The notes: generated by a model not told the origin, from the sequence alone. A DNA stretch of 64,000 bases from Variovorax sp. PBL-E5 (GCF_901827185.1 NZ_LR594671.1:4830001-4894000), one strand, 5' to 3'. Positions 25,893-35,434 are shown, counted from the first letter of the stretch. Made by a program: numbers and translations.

Positions 25893-26996
25893 ATGCCCTT
25901 CGCGCCTCTGCAAAACGATACTTTCCTACGCGCCTGCTGGCGCCAAGCGACCCCGCACACGCCGGTCTGGCTGATGCGCCAGGCCGGACGCTACCTGCCC
26001 GAGTACGTGGCGACACGCGCCCGGGCCGGCAGCTTCATGGGGCTGGCAACCAACGTCGACTTCGCCACCGAAGTCACGCTGCAGCCGCTCGAGCGCTATC
26101 CGCTGGACGCGGCCATCCTGTTCTCCGACATCCTGACCGTGCCCGACGCCATGGGCCTGGGCCTGTCGTTCGAGGCCGGCGAGGGGCCGCGCTTCGCCCG
26201 GCCGGTACGCGACGAAGCGGCGATCACCGCACTCGAAGTGCCCGACATGGGCAAGCTGCGCTACGTGTTCGACGCCGTCGCCTCGATCCGCCGTGCACTC
26301 GACGGCCGGGTGCCGTTGATCGGCTTCTCGGGCAGCCCCTGGACGCTCGCCTGCTACATGGTCGAAGGCGCAGGGTCGAGCGACTACCGGCAAGTCAAGA
26401 CGCTGCTCTACAGCCGCCCCGACCTGATGCATCGCCTGCTCGCCGTGAATGCCGATGCCGTCGCCGCGTACCTCAACGCGCAGATCGACGCCGGTGCGCA
26501 GGCCGTGATGCTGTTCGACAGCTGGGGCGGTGTGCTGGCGGACGGCGCCTTCCAGGCCTTCAGCCTCGCCTACACGAAGCGTGTGCTGTCGAAGCTCCAG
26601 CGCGATGGCGCCGACGGCCAGCCGGTGCCGCGCATCGTGTTCACCAAGGGCGGCGGACTCTGGCTCGAGGCCATGCAGGCGCTCGATTGCGAAGTCCTGG
26701 GTCTGGATTGGACCGTCAACCTGGGTCGCGCGAGAGCGCTCATGGGTGAAGGCCCGAACGGCAAGGCGCTGCAGGGCAATATCGACCCCAACGTGCTGTT
26801 CGCGCCGCCATCGGTCATCGAGGCCGAGGTCACGAAAGTGCTGCAGAGTTTCGGAAGACCGCATGTCGACGGCAGCGCGACGGGGCCCACTCACATCTTC
26901 AATCTGGGCCATGGCATCAGCCAGTTCACGCCACCCGACCATGTCGCGGCGCTGGTCCATGCCGTGCACGCGCAGTCGCGTGCCATGCGCGCCTGA
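25893..26996 (+). CDS. hemE: Uroporphyrinogen decarboxylase
   Basis: 367-residue cytoplasmic heme-pathway enzyme that decarboxylates the four acetate side chains of uroporphyrinogen III. Signature [15 protein letters not shown] at about residues 26-40, [29 protein letters not shown], and FDSWGGVL are all present. Length matches the family. It is followed by the AT-rich gap with DnaA boxes and then priA, an order known in several Burkholderiales. Confidence 0.97.
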   Translation: MPFAPLQNDTFLRACWRQATPHTPVWLMRQAGRYLPEYVATRARAGSFMGLATNVDFATEVTLQPLERYPLDAAILFSDILTVPDAMGLGLSFEAGEGPRFARPVRDEAAITALEVPDMGKLRYVFDAVASIRRALDGRVPLIGFSGSPWTLACYMVEGAGSSDYRQVKTLLYSRPDLMHRLLAVNADAVAAYLNAQIDAGAQAVMLFDSWGGVLADGAFQAFSLAYTKRVLSKLQRDGADGQPVPRIVFTKGGGLWLEAMQALDCEVLGLDWTVNLGRARALMGEGPNGKALQGNIDPNVLFAPPSVIEAEVTKVLQSFGRPHVDGSATGPTHIFNLGHGISQFTPPDHVAALVHAVHAQSRAMRA

Positions 26997-27075
26997 GGTG
27001 ATTGTTATGCGATGTAAGCACCTGAGATCGAGTCGCGCGCGTTTGTCAAGGACGAAACGGTGAGGACCGACTGAC

Positions 27076-27084
27076 TTATGCACA
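27076..27084 (+). promoter_or_regulatory. DnaA box (TTATGCACA)
   Basis: Exact match to TTATNCACA in an AT-rich gap. It lies 80 bases after hemE and 291 bases before the priA start. Confidence 0.6.
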
Positions 27085-27262
27085 AAACCCGTGTTGCGGT
27101 GCGCAAAAACATCCGAGCCGCCTCGCCGCCTGCTCCTAAAGCGATAGCGACGCTAAGTTGTTGATTCATATGGGATTTGAACTTTGCTTTTTTTCCGTGC
27201 ATTCCAGCCGGAGCCTTGATTTTCAAGGGCTGGCGACGAGTCGGGGCCGGATATCAACAAAG

Positions 27263-27271
27263 TTATCCACA
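27263..27271 (+). promoter_or_regulatory. DnaA box (TTATCCACA)
   Basis: Exact match to the high-affinity DnaA box. It sits about 95 bases upstream of the priA start codon in the same orientation as the box at 27076, and could regulate priA or bind DnaA for origin-related reasons. Confidence 0.65.
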
Positions 27272-27366
27272 CAAACTCTGGATCGTTTGCAAAGCGCAAA
27301 CAAATCAACGACTTAAGTCACTTTGTTCAAAATTGCTTTAACGAACGCTCAAAGCGTGAATTTGTC

Positions 27367-29472
27367 TTGAACTGGCGGGTTGACGTCGCAGTCCAAGCCC
27401 CGGCGCACAGCGCGATGGGCGATCTGCTCAGCTACACGAGCACCCTGGCACCCGATCCGGGCTCGCTGGTCCGCGTGCCGCTCGGCTCCCGCGAGGTTCT
27501 CGGGGTGGTCTGGGCGGTGCATCCGCAGCAGGAAGCCGGCAATGACGCTGCGCCTGCGATGCCGCTCAAGGCCCTGGGCGCCGTGCTCGACGCCCTGCCC
27601 GCGCTGAGCGAAGGATGGCGTGATCTGGTGACTTTCGCGGCCCGCTATTACCAGCGCTCGCTCGGCGAAATCGCGCTCGCCGCCCTGCCACCTGCGCTGC
27701 GCGACCTGACGGCAGTGCAGCTTGCGCGACGACTCAAGCGGCAGAGCGTGCGGGGCGAGTCCGTCGCCGGCAGCGCCAGGGATCTGCCTGCGCCGAGCGC
27801 CGAGCAAACTGCGGCCCTCGCCAGCTTCGAAGCCGAGCGGGGCCCCTTCCTGCTCTTCGGCAGCACCGGCAGCGGAAAGACCGAGGTCTACCTGCGCTGC
27901 GTGGCGGCGCTGCTGCAGCGCGATCCCGGTGCTCAGGCGCTCGTGATGGTGCCCGAAATCAACCTCACACCCCAGCTCGAAGCCCGATTCGGCGAGCGCT
28001 TCGGCGCTGGCGCCGTGGTGTCGCTGCACAGCGGCATGACGAACCCCCAGAGGCTCGCGAGCTGGCTGGCCGCGCACAGCGGCGGCGCCCGCATCATGCT
28101 CGGCACGCGCATGGCGGTCTTCGCATCGATGCCGGCACTGCGGCTGATCGTGGTCGACGAGGAGCATGACCCGAGCTACAAGCAGCAGGAAGGCGCGCGC
28201 TATTCGGCACGCGATCTCGCCGTATGGCGCGGCCAGCGCGAAGGTGCCAAGGTCATGCTCGGCTCGGCGACGCCGTCGCTCGAGAGCTGGCACCAGAGCA
28301 GACCGCCCGCTGGCCCGGACCCCGGCGGCCGCTATCTGCGCCTCGCGATGCCCTCGCGCATCGGCGAGGCGGCGCTGCCGGCCGTGCGGCTGGTCGACAT
28401 GACGCTCCAGCCTCCCAGGACGGTCCTGTCGGGTGCGCTGCTGGAGGCGATCTCGCAGCGCATCGCGCGCGGCGAACAGAGCATGGTGTTCCTCAATCGG
28501 CGCGGCTACGCGCCGGTCCTGGCCTGCGGCGACTGCGGCTGGAAAAGCGAATGCCCGCATTGCAGCGCGTATCGCGTGTTCCACAAGATCGACCGTACGC
28601 TGCGCTGCCACCACTGCGGCTACACCGAACGCGTGCCGCGCGCCTGCCCTTCGTGCGGCAACCCCGACATCGCGCCCGTGGGCCGCGGGACCGAGCAACT
28701 CGAAGAGCATCTGGGCGCCCTCTTCGCGGATGTCAAACGGCCCGACGGCAACGCCGTGCGCATCGCGCGCATCGATGCCGACAGCACCCGCAGGCAAGGC
28801 GCGCTCGAATCGCAGCTCGCCGCGGTGCACGGCGGCGAAGTCGACGTGCTGGTGGGCACCCAGATGATCGCCAAGGGCCATGACTTTCGCCGCATCACGC
28901 TGGTGGCTGCGGTCAATCCCGATGGCGCCTTGTTCTCCAGCGACTTCCGCGCGCCGGAGCGCCTGTTCGGTCTGTTGATGCAGTCGGCGGGGCGATCGGG
29001 CCGCGATGCCGCTTACCTTGCAGCGCAAGGCGCGACCGCGGAAATGTGGATCCAGACCCAGCATCCGCAGCATCCGCTCTTTGCGGCGCTGCGACGCCAC
29101 GACTACCCTGCATTCGCACGCGATGAACTTGCAGAGCGCGCCGCCGCGGGCATGCCGCCGTTCGCCTTTCAGGCCCTGCTGCGAGCCGACGCGCGAACGC
29201 AGGAGACGGCGCAGGCTTACCTGAATGCCGCCAGCGCGGCAGCGGCAAGCCTGGGTGATGCGCAGCAGGTGACGCGCTACCCCGCCGTGCCGCTCTCCAT
29301 CCAGCGCGTGGCCAATGTCGAGCGTGCACAGATGCTCGTCGAAAGCCGCTCGCGTGCGGCCCTGCAAAGATTCCTGGCGGCGTGGCAACCCATGCTGCAC
29401 GAATTGCGCCGCGGGCCCGAGGGCAAGGGCGTGATCCGCTGGCTGATCGATGTGGATCCGCACATGATCTGA
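27367..29472 (+). CDS. priA: Primosomal protein N', replication restart helicase PriA
   Basis: 701-residue superfamily 2 helicase that reloads the replisome at stalled forks. N-terminal DNA-binding domain (WRVDVAVQAPAH...LVRVPLGSREVLGVVW), Walker A GSTGSGKTEVYL (from residue 165), DEEH box (from 264), an eight-Cys zinc region from residue 387 (CGDCGWKSECPHC ... CHHCGY ... CPSCG), and MLGSATPS/GRSGRD helicase motifs. TTG start at 27367 is chosen because no ATG precedes the conserved N-terminus; the first in-frame ATG (27415) would remove part of it. Confidence 0.95.
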   Translation: MNWRVDVAVQAPAHSAMGDLLSYTSTLAPDPGSLVRVPLGSREVLGVVWAVHPQQEAGNDAAPAMPLKALGAVLDALPALSEGWRDLVTFAARYYQRSLGEIALAALPPALRDLTAVQLARRLKRQSVRGESVAGSARDLPAPSAEQTAALASFEAERGPFLLFGSTGSGKTEVYLRCVAALLQRDPGAQALVMVPEINLTPQLEARFGERFGAGAVVSLHSGMTNPQRLASWLAAHSGGARIMLGTRMAVFASMPALRLIVVDEEHDPSYKQQEGARYSARDLAVWRGQREGAKVMLGSATPSLESWHQSRPPAGPDPGGRYLRLAMPSRIGEAALPAVRLVDMTLQPPRTVLSGALLEAISQRIARGEQSMVFLNRRGYAPVLACGDCGWKSECPHCSAYRVFHKIDRTLRCHHCGYTERVPRACPSCGNPDIAPVGRGTEQLEEHLGALFADVKRPDGNAVRIARIDADSTRRQGALESQLAAVHGGEVDVLVGTQMIAKGHDFRRITLVAAVNPDGALFSSDFRAPERLFGLLMQSAGRSGRDAAYLAAQGATAEMWIQTQHPQHPLFAALRRHDYPAFARDELAERAAAGMPPFAFQALLRADARTQETAQAYLNAASAAAASLGDAQQVTRYPAVPLSIQRVANVERAQMLVESRSRAALQRFLAAWQPMLHELRRGPEGKGVIRWLIDVDPHMI

Positions 29473-29493
29473 GCCGCGAGCCGGCCGTGCGAC

Positions 29494-29703
29494 TCAGAGC
29501 AGGCTGACCGGCTGCTTGCCCATTTCGATGTAGCGAAGGGCCGAACGTCGGCGCCGGCTCCACGTCGAGGTCCAGGCCAGCGCCGCGAAGCCCAGGGCGA
29601 ACGCCGCGAGCGTCGCTGCGCTTCCCAGCACGCCCGCATGCCAGAGCCAGCTGACGCCGGCGAGCCAGATCACCAACAGCACCCCGCGCATCCAAGTTGT
29701 CAT
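29494..29703 (-). CDS. Small hypothetical membrane protein
   Basis: 69 residues with two hydrophobic segments (GVLLVIWLAGVSWLWHAG and AATLAAFALGFAALAW) separated by a short turn, then a basic tail SRRRRSALRYIEMGK. The hydrophobic layout and ATG suggest a real gene, but I do not recognise a family. It converges on priA. Confidence 0.55.
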   Translation of the reverse strand: MTTWMRGVLLVIWLAGVSWLWHAGVLGSAATLAAFALGFAALAWTSTWSRRRRSALRYIEMGKQPVSLL

Positions 29704-29914
29704 GCCAGTCTCCCGATCGAAGAACCACCTTGGCCAACTTTACCAGTGCCACTGAAAACAGAAGCATTAGCCAAAGGCAATACTTAATACTATGTCCTGA
29801 TGTTCGGCGACGGCGTAGGAAATATTCTGAAACCAGGGTTGATGATGGGCTGATACGCTGGCACAGCTACCAGGCAGCAACATTCGCTCCGAGTTCGAGC
29901 AAAAAGGAAATGCC

Positions 29915-30601
29915 GTGAAGACGCCGTTCGTGGTTCTGTTGGGTCTTTTGCTTGCGGGTGCCGGCGCGGCCGCGTCGGCGGCCGAAGTCACGCTGGAGGG
30001 CAACCACCTGGTGGTCACCGGCATGCTCGACGGAAGCGCCATGAAGGCCTTCACGGAACATCTGGCCAGCGGAAAGGTACGCACCGTCGTCTTCGAGAAT
30101 TCCCTGGGCGGCACGGCCGAGGTCGCCGGCGACTATGCGCGCGCGATCCAGGCCACGGGCGTCAATACCGAAGCCCGGGGCCAGTGTTACGCCGCCTGCG
30201 CCTATGCGTTCCTGGCGGGCAAGGAGCATCGCTTCGGGCGTGGATTCCAGATCAACGGCCTGCTGATTCCGATCGGTACAAGGCCTCAGCCCGGCGAATT
30301 GACCAATCGCTGGCGCGGCGACGGTGCACAGAAGACACTGGCCGAATTCATCACCGCGCCGGCATCGGCGGACGGCCCTCAACCCACCGCCGCCGCGGTC
30401 GCCGCCGTCGCCGCCGTCCCGGCCAGCGCGCCGAAGGAGCGCTGGCAACCGGACCATGGCGTGCTCTTCACCTCCACGCCCACGCTCTTCGGCCGCGTCT
30501 ACAACAGTTTCTATTGCGACGGCACGCAGGGCCGCGACATGTCCCGCTGCGAAGTGCTGTCCGACGCCGATCCCTACAAGCTCGGCGTGCTCAGCCCCTG
30601 A
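29915..30601 (+). CDS. Periplasmic protein with ClpP/crotonase-like fold (COG3904-type), function unknown
   Basis: 228 residues with a Sec signal peptide (about 1-22, ending ASAAE). The mature part has a ClpP-like pattern: VVFENSLGGTAEVAGDYARAI, then RGQCYAACAYAFLAGKEHRFG, where the C-x3-C around the expected nucleophile position resembles the CxSAC motif of COG3904-type proteins, with Ala in place of Ser. That replacement suggests a non-catalytic relative. Start is GTG at 29915 after AAAAAGGAAA. The 211 bases upstream are AT-rich and probably hold its promoter. It overlaps the convergent AEC gene by 11 bases. Confidence 0.7.
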   Translation: MKTPFVVLLGLLLAGAGAAASAAEVTLEGNHLVVTGMLDGSAMKAFTEHLASGKVRTVVFENSLGGTAEVAGDYARAIQATGVNTEARGQCYAACAYAFLAGKEHRFGRGFQINGLLIPIGTRPQPGELTNRWRGDGAQKTLAEFITAPASADGPQPTAAAVAAVAAVPASAPKERWQPDHGVLFTSTPTLFGRVYNSFYCDGTQGRDMSRCEVLSDADPYKLGVLSP

Positions 30602-31604
30602 ACAGCTTCACGGCCAGGGGAAAGCTGAAAAAGGCCGCGACGGTGGTCCAGAGGATGATGCGGGCGATGCGTCCGTTGTCGGCGCCGAAACGCTCGGCCA
30701 GCATCGAGACGTTGCTGGCGCTCGGCAGTGCGGCGACGAGCACGATCGCTGCCAGTGCCGAAGCGCCCAGATTCACGCCGAGCGCGATCGCGCAGCGCGC
30801 GCCGCCATAGACCAGCAGCGGGTGCACGACCAGCTTGACCGCAACCACCGGCAGCACGTCGCGCAACGGCGCTTCGCGTGCAGCTTCCGCGCCGTTTCCC
30901 ATCGCGCTGGCGACGACTCCGCTGGCGCGATGCTCGCGCGCCAGCAACGCCGAGCGCGCCAGCACCGCACCGATGGTGAAGAGCGCGACCGGCGATGCCG
31001 CATCGGCCAGCATGGCGATCGTGCGGTCCAGCGGCCCCGGCAGCGCAAGCCGCGATGCCGACACCAGCCCGCCGAGCACGATGGCCCAAGGCATCGGGTT
31101 CTGCAGCATGCCGCGCAGCGCCTGCCGGATCGCCCTGGAAGCGCCATGCCCGTCCGCGCTGTCCAGGCGCGACAGCGCGATGCACAGCGACGAGGTGACG
31201 ATCATGTCGAAGGCGATCGTGATGATGAGCGGCGACGCCGCCTGCGAGCCCAGGATCGCGATCAGCAAGGGCACGCCCATGAAGCCCGTGTTCGGAAACG
31301 CCGCCACCAGCGCGCCGAAGGACGCGTCGTTCCATCCGATGCGCTCGTTGCGGCCGAACGCGACCGTCGCCCCGACCAGCGCCAACGCACACACGCCCCA
31401 TACCAGCGCCACGCCGCCATCGAGCAACTGGCCGATCGGCGAACCGGCACCGAAGCGAAACAGCATGCAAGGCAACGCGAAATACAGAACGAAGGTATTG
31501 AGGCCCGGGATCGCCGCCGGCGGCAGCACACCGCCGCGGGCTGCGGCATAGCCCGCCGCGATGAGCGCGAAGAAAGGCAGGGTGACGAGGAAGATCTGCA
31601 GCAC
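30591..31604 (-). CDS. AEC (auxin efflux carrier) family transporter
   Basis: 337-residue inner-membrane protein with about ten hydrophobic segments. Family pattern: FLVTLPFFALIAAGYAAARGGVLP at the N-terminus, LNTFVLYFALPCMLF in TM2, AFPNTGFMGVPL, and ALPSASNVSMLAERFG near the end. Bacterial members move malonate, malate or related acids. GTG at 31604 is chosen because it starts just before TM1. It is divergent from rep with 79 bases between start codons. Confidence 0.85.
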   Translation of the reverse strand: MLQIFLVTLPFFALIAAGYAAARGGVLPPAAIPGLNTFVLYFALPCMLFRFGAGSPIGQLLDGGVALVWGVCALALVGATVAFGRNERIGWNDASFGALVAAFPNTGFMGVPLLIAILGSQAASPLIITIAFDMIVTSSLCIALSRLDSADGHGASRAIRQALRGMLQNPMPWAIVLGGLVSASRLALPGPLDRTIAMLADAASPVALFTIGAVLARSALLAREHRASGVVASAMGNGAEAAREAPLRDVLPVVAVKLVVHPLLVYGGARCAIALGVNLGASALAAIVLVAALPSASNVSMLAERFGADNGRIARIILWTTVAAFFSFPLAVKLFRG

Positions 31605-31683
31605 GCGGCGATTGTCGGCGGCCGAGGCGCCGCCCCGTATCATTGACCGCTTTGCGCTCGCGTTCCGCTCGCCCGCTTCCTTC

Positions 31684-33783
31684 ATGTCCTCCGGTCTCAA
31701 TCTCGCGCAGCAAGAAGCCGTCAACTATCTCCATGGCCCCTGCCTCGTGCTCGCAGGCGCGGGCTCGGGCAAGACGCGCGTCATCACGCACAAGATCGCG
31801 CGCCTGATCCAGGCCGGCCTCGAGCCCCAACGCATCGCCGCCATCACCTTCACCAACAAGGCCGCGGCCGAAATGCGCGAGCGCGCCAAGGGGTTGATCG
31901 GACGCGACGCGAAGAAGGTGGTGGTCTGCACCTTCCACGCGCTCGGCGTACGCATGATGCGCGAGGACGGCGCCGTGCTCGGCCTGAAGCCGGCCTTCAG
32001 CATCCTCGACAGCGACGACGTGACCAAGATCCTGAAGGACGCCGGCGGCACCACCGACGCGGCCACCGCGCGCATCTGGCAATGGACCATCAGCAAATGG
32101 AAGAACATGGGCCTGAACGCCGCCCAGGCCGAAGCGCAGGCAGCCGACGACAACGAGCGCATCACGGCACGCATCATGGCGCGCTACGAAGAACGGCTCG
32201 CCGCCTACCAGAGCGTGGACTTCGACGACCTGATCGGCATGCCGCTCAAGCTGCTGCAGCAGCACGACGAGGTGCGTGCCAAGTGGCAAGCCGCGCTCGG
32301 CCACGTGCTGGTCGACGAATACCAGGACACCAACGCCACGCAGTACGAGGTTCTGAAGTCGCTGGTCGGCGAGCGCGGGCGCTTCACCGCCGTCGGCGAC
32401 GACGACCAGTCGATCTACGGCTGGCGCGGCGCCACGCTGGACAACCTGAAGCGGCTGCCGATCGACTACCCGCAACTCAAGGTCATCAAGCTCGAGCAGA
32501 ACTACCGCAGCACCAGCGCGATCCTGCGTGCGGCCAACAACGTGATCGGACCCAACCCGAAGCTCTTTCCGAAGACGCTCTTCAGCGAACTCGGCGAAGG
32601 CGAACCGGTGCGCATCGTCGATGCCGACAACGAGGCGCACGAGGCCGAGCGCACGGTCGCGCGCATCCAGAGCCTGCGCGCCGGCGATGCCACGACGCAG
32701 GGCGAACAGCACAAGGAGTTCCGCGACTTCGCGGTGCTCTACCGCGCCAACCATCAGGCGCGCGTCTTCGAGCAGGCGCTGCGCAAGGCGCAGATCCCCT
32801 ACAAGGTTTCCGGTGGCCAGAGCTTCTTCGATCGCGCCGAGATCAAGGACCTGTGCGGCTGGTTCCGCCTGTGGGTCAACAACGACGACGACCCGGCCTT
32901 CCTGCGCGCCGTGACCACGCCCAAGCGCGGCATCGGCCACACCACGCTGGCCAGCCTCGGCACCTTCGCCAGCCAGTACAAGCTGAGTCTCTTCGAGGCG
33001 CTGTTCAGCCCTTCGCTGCCGAGCGTGATGCCCAAGCGCGCACAGGAAGGCCTGCACGAATTCGGCCGCTACATCAACGACCTCGAATACCGCGCGCGCC
33101 GCACCATGGGCGCAGAGGATGCGCGCGCCTTCCTGGCCGAGTGGCTCAAGGAGATCGACTACGAGAAGCATCTCTACGACGGCGAGGACAGCGAGCAGGT
33201 CGCCGCGAGCCGCTGGACCAACGTGATGGACTTCTGCGACTGGATGTCGCAGCGCTGCGGCGGCCAGATCGACGATGCCTCCGGCGCGAGCGTGGCGAGC
33301 GAGCGCAAGAGCCTGCTCGAAGTGGCGCAGACCATCTCGCTGCTCTCCACCATCAGCGAACGCGAGCAGGACCAGAACGTCGTCACGCTCTCCACGCTGC
33401 ACGCAGCCAAGGGCCTCGAATGGCCGCACGTGATGCTGGTCGGCGTGACCGAGGGCCTCCTGCCCTTCAAGCTCGACGACGACGGCGGCCGGCAGGAGAA
33501 GATCAGCGACAGCACGCTCGAGCGGCTGCAGGAAGAGCGCCGCCTGATGTACGTCGGCATCACGCGCGCGCAGCGCAGCCTGGCCGTGAGCTGGACCAAG
33601 CGGCGCAAGAAAGGCCGCGAGATGGTGGCCGCGCAGCCCAGCCGCTTCATCGCCGAGATGGCCCTCGACAAGAGCACCGCGAAGGAGGATCCGCGCGAGA
33701 AGCTCAAGGCGCTGCGCGCGGAATTCGCGCGCAAGGTTCAGGACAATGCAAGCGCCGCTGCGGCCGCGGCCGCAGCGCCATGA
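31684..33783 (+). CDS. rep: ATP-dependent DNA helicase Rep (UvrD/PcrA superfamily 1A)
   Basis: 699-residue 3'-5' helicase. Walker A AGAGSGKTR (residues 24-32), FTNKAAAEMRER, VDEYQDTN (Walker B, D211 region), GDDDQSIYGWRG, LEQNYRS, TLHAAKGLEW and GITRAQRSL. The shortened C-terminal region without a UvrD-type UvrB-binding tail and the LHAAKGLEWPHV wording fit Rep. ATG 31684 begins MSSGLNLAQQEAV, the usual Q-motif distance. Its stop overlaps the next start as ATGA. Confidence 0.93.
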   Translation: MSSGLNLAQQEAVNYLHGPCLVLAGAGSGKTRVITHKIARLIQAGLEPQRIAAITFTNKAAAEMRERAKGLIGRDAKKVVVCTFHALGVRMMREDGAVLGLKPAFSILDSDDVTKILKDAGGTTDAATARIWQWTISKWKNMGLNAAQAEAQAADDNERITARIMARYEERLAAYQSVDFDDLIGMPLKLLQQHDEVRAKWQAALGHVLVDEYQDTNATQYEVLKSLVGERGRFTAVGDDDQSIYGWRGATLDNLKRLPIDYPQLKVIKLEQNYRSTSAILRAANNVIGPNPKLFPKTLFSELGEGEPVRIVDADNEAHEAERTVARIQSLRAGDATTQGEQHKEFRDFAVLYRANHQARVFEQALRKAQIPYKVSGGQSFFDRAEIKDLCGWFRLWVNNDDDPAFLRAVTTPKRGIGHTTLASLGTFASQYKLSLFEALFSPSLPSVMPKRAQEGLHEFGRYINDLEYRARRTMGAEDARAFLAEWLKEIDYEKHLYDGEDSEQVAASRWTNVMDFCDWMSQRCGGQIDDASGASVASERKSLLEVAQTISLLSTISEREQDQNVVTLSTLHAAKGLEWPHVMLVGVTEGLLPFKLDDDGGRQEKISDSTLERLQEERRLMYVGITRAQRSLAVSWTKRRKKGREMVAAQPSRFIAEMALDKSTAKEDPREKLKALRAEFARKVQDNASAAAAAAAAP

Positions 33784-34244
33784 GGCAAGGAAGCCTGCCC
33801 TCGGTCCTGCTGATCGCCGCATGCGCGATCTCCCTCGGCGCATTCGCGCAGGATGCGCCGCGACCGGCAGCCCCGCTCGCTTGCCCGTCGAACGCGCAGG
33901 ACCTGCCCGTCGACGCGCTCTACGGCACCTGGGAGGCGCGCTTCGATGGCGTGCCCGGCGTCGCGATGGTGCAGCTCGCAAAGCATCCCGACTATGCCGG
34001 CGTGAAAGGCACCATCACGCGCGGCGGCGACACGCCGCGCTCGACGGCAGAACTCGCGGGCGACATCGACGACGACGGCGTGCTTGCCATCGACGAATCG
34101 CAGGACGGCCGCACGATCAGCGGCACATGGTCGGGCGAACTGCAGGCCGGCTCCTGCGGCAGGGAATTCCGGGGAACCTGGCGCAACGCCGCCGACGACA
34201 GCACGCGTTCCTTCGTGTTGAACAAGACTGGCAGCTGGCAATGA
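33780..34244 (+). CDS. Small exported protein of unknown function
   Basis: 154 residues with a signal peptide (SVLLIAACAISLGAFAQ). The mature part is rich in Gly, Asp and Thr and reads like a small beta-barrel: LYGTWEARFDGVPG, AMVQLAKHPDYAGVKG, ISGTWSGELQAGSCGREFRGTW. Two repeated GTW-type strands are seen. The start overlaps the rep stop and its own stop overlaps the pldA start (both ATGA), so the three genes are translationally linked. Probably periplasmic; may assist the outer-membrane phospholipase (inference from order only). Confidence 0.75.
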   Translation: MRQGSLPSVLLIAACAISLGAFAQDAPRPAAPLACPSNAQDLPVDALYGTWEARFDGVPGVAMVQLAKHPDYAGVKGTITRGGDTPRSTAELAGDIDDDGVLAIDESQDGRTISGTWSGELQAGSCGREFRGTWRNAADDSTRSFVLNKTGSWQ

Positions 34245-35401
34245 AATCATCATTTCTCACCACCATGGCGCTCGCCGCCTGCCTGGGCGGCATCGCGAGT
34301 GCACAGGCGCAGCCCGTGGACAAGCCGCCGAGCCCCCTCGCCGAGGCCCAGCTGACCTGGCAGCAATGCCAGCGGCTGGCCGACAACAAGGACGCGCGCC
34401 TGGCCTGCTTCGACCGCTGGGCCCAGCAGCAGACGCTGCCGTCGGCAGCGGTGCCTGCGGCGCCGCCCGTGCTCGCCAGCACCCAGCCCGCGCCGCCGGT
34501 CGATGCGTCCGTGCCGGCGACGCGCGTGGTGGCCGTGGCGACCGAGGATGGCTGCCGCGATCGCCAGTACTCCGCGCTCTCGCGCTTCTGGGAGCTCGAG
34601 AACGGCAGCGACTGCGGCACCTTCACCTTCCGCGGCTACCGGCCGCTCAACGTCTCGTTCTCCGCAGCGAACGGCCGGCCGCAGGTTCCGACCTCGCCGT
34701 CCCCGGACCATACCGGCACGCCCATCGCCTACCAGGCCGACGAGATGCGCATCGGACTGTCGATGCGCACCAAGCTCGCGCAAGGGCTGTTGACCTCGAA
34801 CGATCCGACCAAGAAGGACTCGCTCTGGTTCGCCTACACCCAGCAGTCCACCTGGCAGATATTCAACGGCGCGATCTCGCGGCCGTTCCGCACCACCGAT
34901 CACGAGCCCGAGCTGATGTATGTCTATCCCACCGACGTCGCGCTCTGGGGCGGCTGGCGCTGGCGCTATAGCGGACTCGGCCTGGTGCATCAATCGAACG
35001 GCCAGAGCCTCCCTTACTCGCGCAGCTGGAACCGCGTCTACCTGATGGGCGGCGCGGAGCTGGGCGACAGCTTCACCCTCACCGGCCGCATCTGGCAGCG
35101 CATCCACGAAAATCCCGCGAACGACGACAACCCCGACATCGCCGACTACATCGGCCGCGCCGAACTCACCGGCCGCTGGAACTTCAACAAGGACAACACC
35201 CTCGGCGTCACCGTGCGCAACAACCTGCGCGACAGCGGGCGCGGTTCGATCCGGCTCGAATGGCTCAAGGCCATCGGCGACCCGGTGAAGAGCAATCTGC
35301 GCTTCCATACGCAGCTGTTCTACGGCTACGGCGACACGCTGGTCGACTACAACCGCAAGCGCACCGTGCTCAGCATCGGGCTGAGCCTGGTCGATTTCTA
35401 G
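34241..35401 (+). CDS. pldA: Outer-membrane phospholipase A1 (OMPLA)
   Basis: 386 residues. Signal peptide (about 1-23), then a Pro/Ala-rich spacer, then the 12-strand barrel. The catalytic segment LVHQSNGQ...SRSWNR places H250, S252 and N264 at the same spacing (+2, +14) as the E. coli OMPLA triad H142/S144/N156. The barrel ends in Phe (SLVDF), the outer-membrane signature. An N-terminal domain with two Cys pairs (WQQCQRLADNK...ACFDRW) is longer than in E. coli. It hydrolyses phospholipids that reach the outer leaflet. Confidence 0.93.
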   Translation: MKSSFLTTMALAACLGGIASAQAQPVDKPPSPLAEAQLTWQQCQRLADNKDARLACFDRWAQQQTLPSAAVPAAPPVLASTQPAPPVDASVPATRVVAVATEDGCRDRQYSALSRFWELENGSDCGTFTFRGYRPLNVSFSAANGRPQVPTSPSPDHTGTPIAYQADEMRIGLSMRTKLAQGLLTSNDPTKKDSLWFAYTQQSTWQIFNGAISRPFRTTDHEPELMYVYPTDVALWGGWRWRYSGLGLVHQSNGQSLPYSRSWNRVYLMGGAELGDSFTLTGRIWQRIHENPANDDNPDIADYIGRAELTGRWNFNKDNTLGVTVRNNLRDSGRGSIRLEWLKAIGDPVKSNLRFHTQLFYGYGDTLVDYNRKRTVLSIGLSLVDF

Positions 35402-35434
35402 GCGGGCCGCCCGCGTGCCCGGCCAACGCTGCCG

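Larger units (their letters stand above)
26997..27366. other. AT-rich intergenic region between hemE and priA with two DnaA boxes
   Basis: The only gene-free stretch over 300 bases. It is clearly richer in A and T than the flanking genes. It contains two perfect matches to the DnaA box TTATNCACA in the same orientation: TTATGCACA at 27076-27084 and TTATCCACA at 27263-27271. It also has a hairpin-like AGCCTTGA-TTT-TCAAGGGCT (27211-27231) with one bulge, and the inverted repeat TTTGCAAAGCGCAAA near 27286. No convincing gene is present. Confidence 0.75.

Noticed and set aside
27005..27226. 73-codon frame on the - strand in the hemE-priA gap
   Set aside because: No ribosome binding site, no family pattern, and it lies in non-coding-like AT-rich sequence containing a DnaA box.
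35402..35425. GC-rich palindrome GCGGGCCGCCCGC between pldA and the alcohol dehydrogenase gene
   Set aside because: Too short a loop for its arms and no T-run; chance palindromes of this type are common at this GC content.
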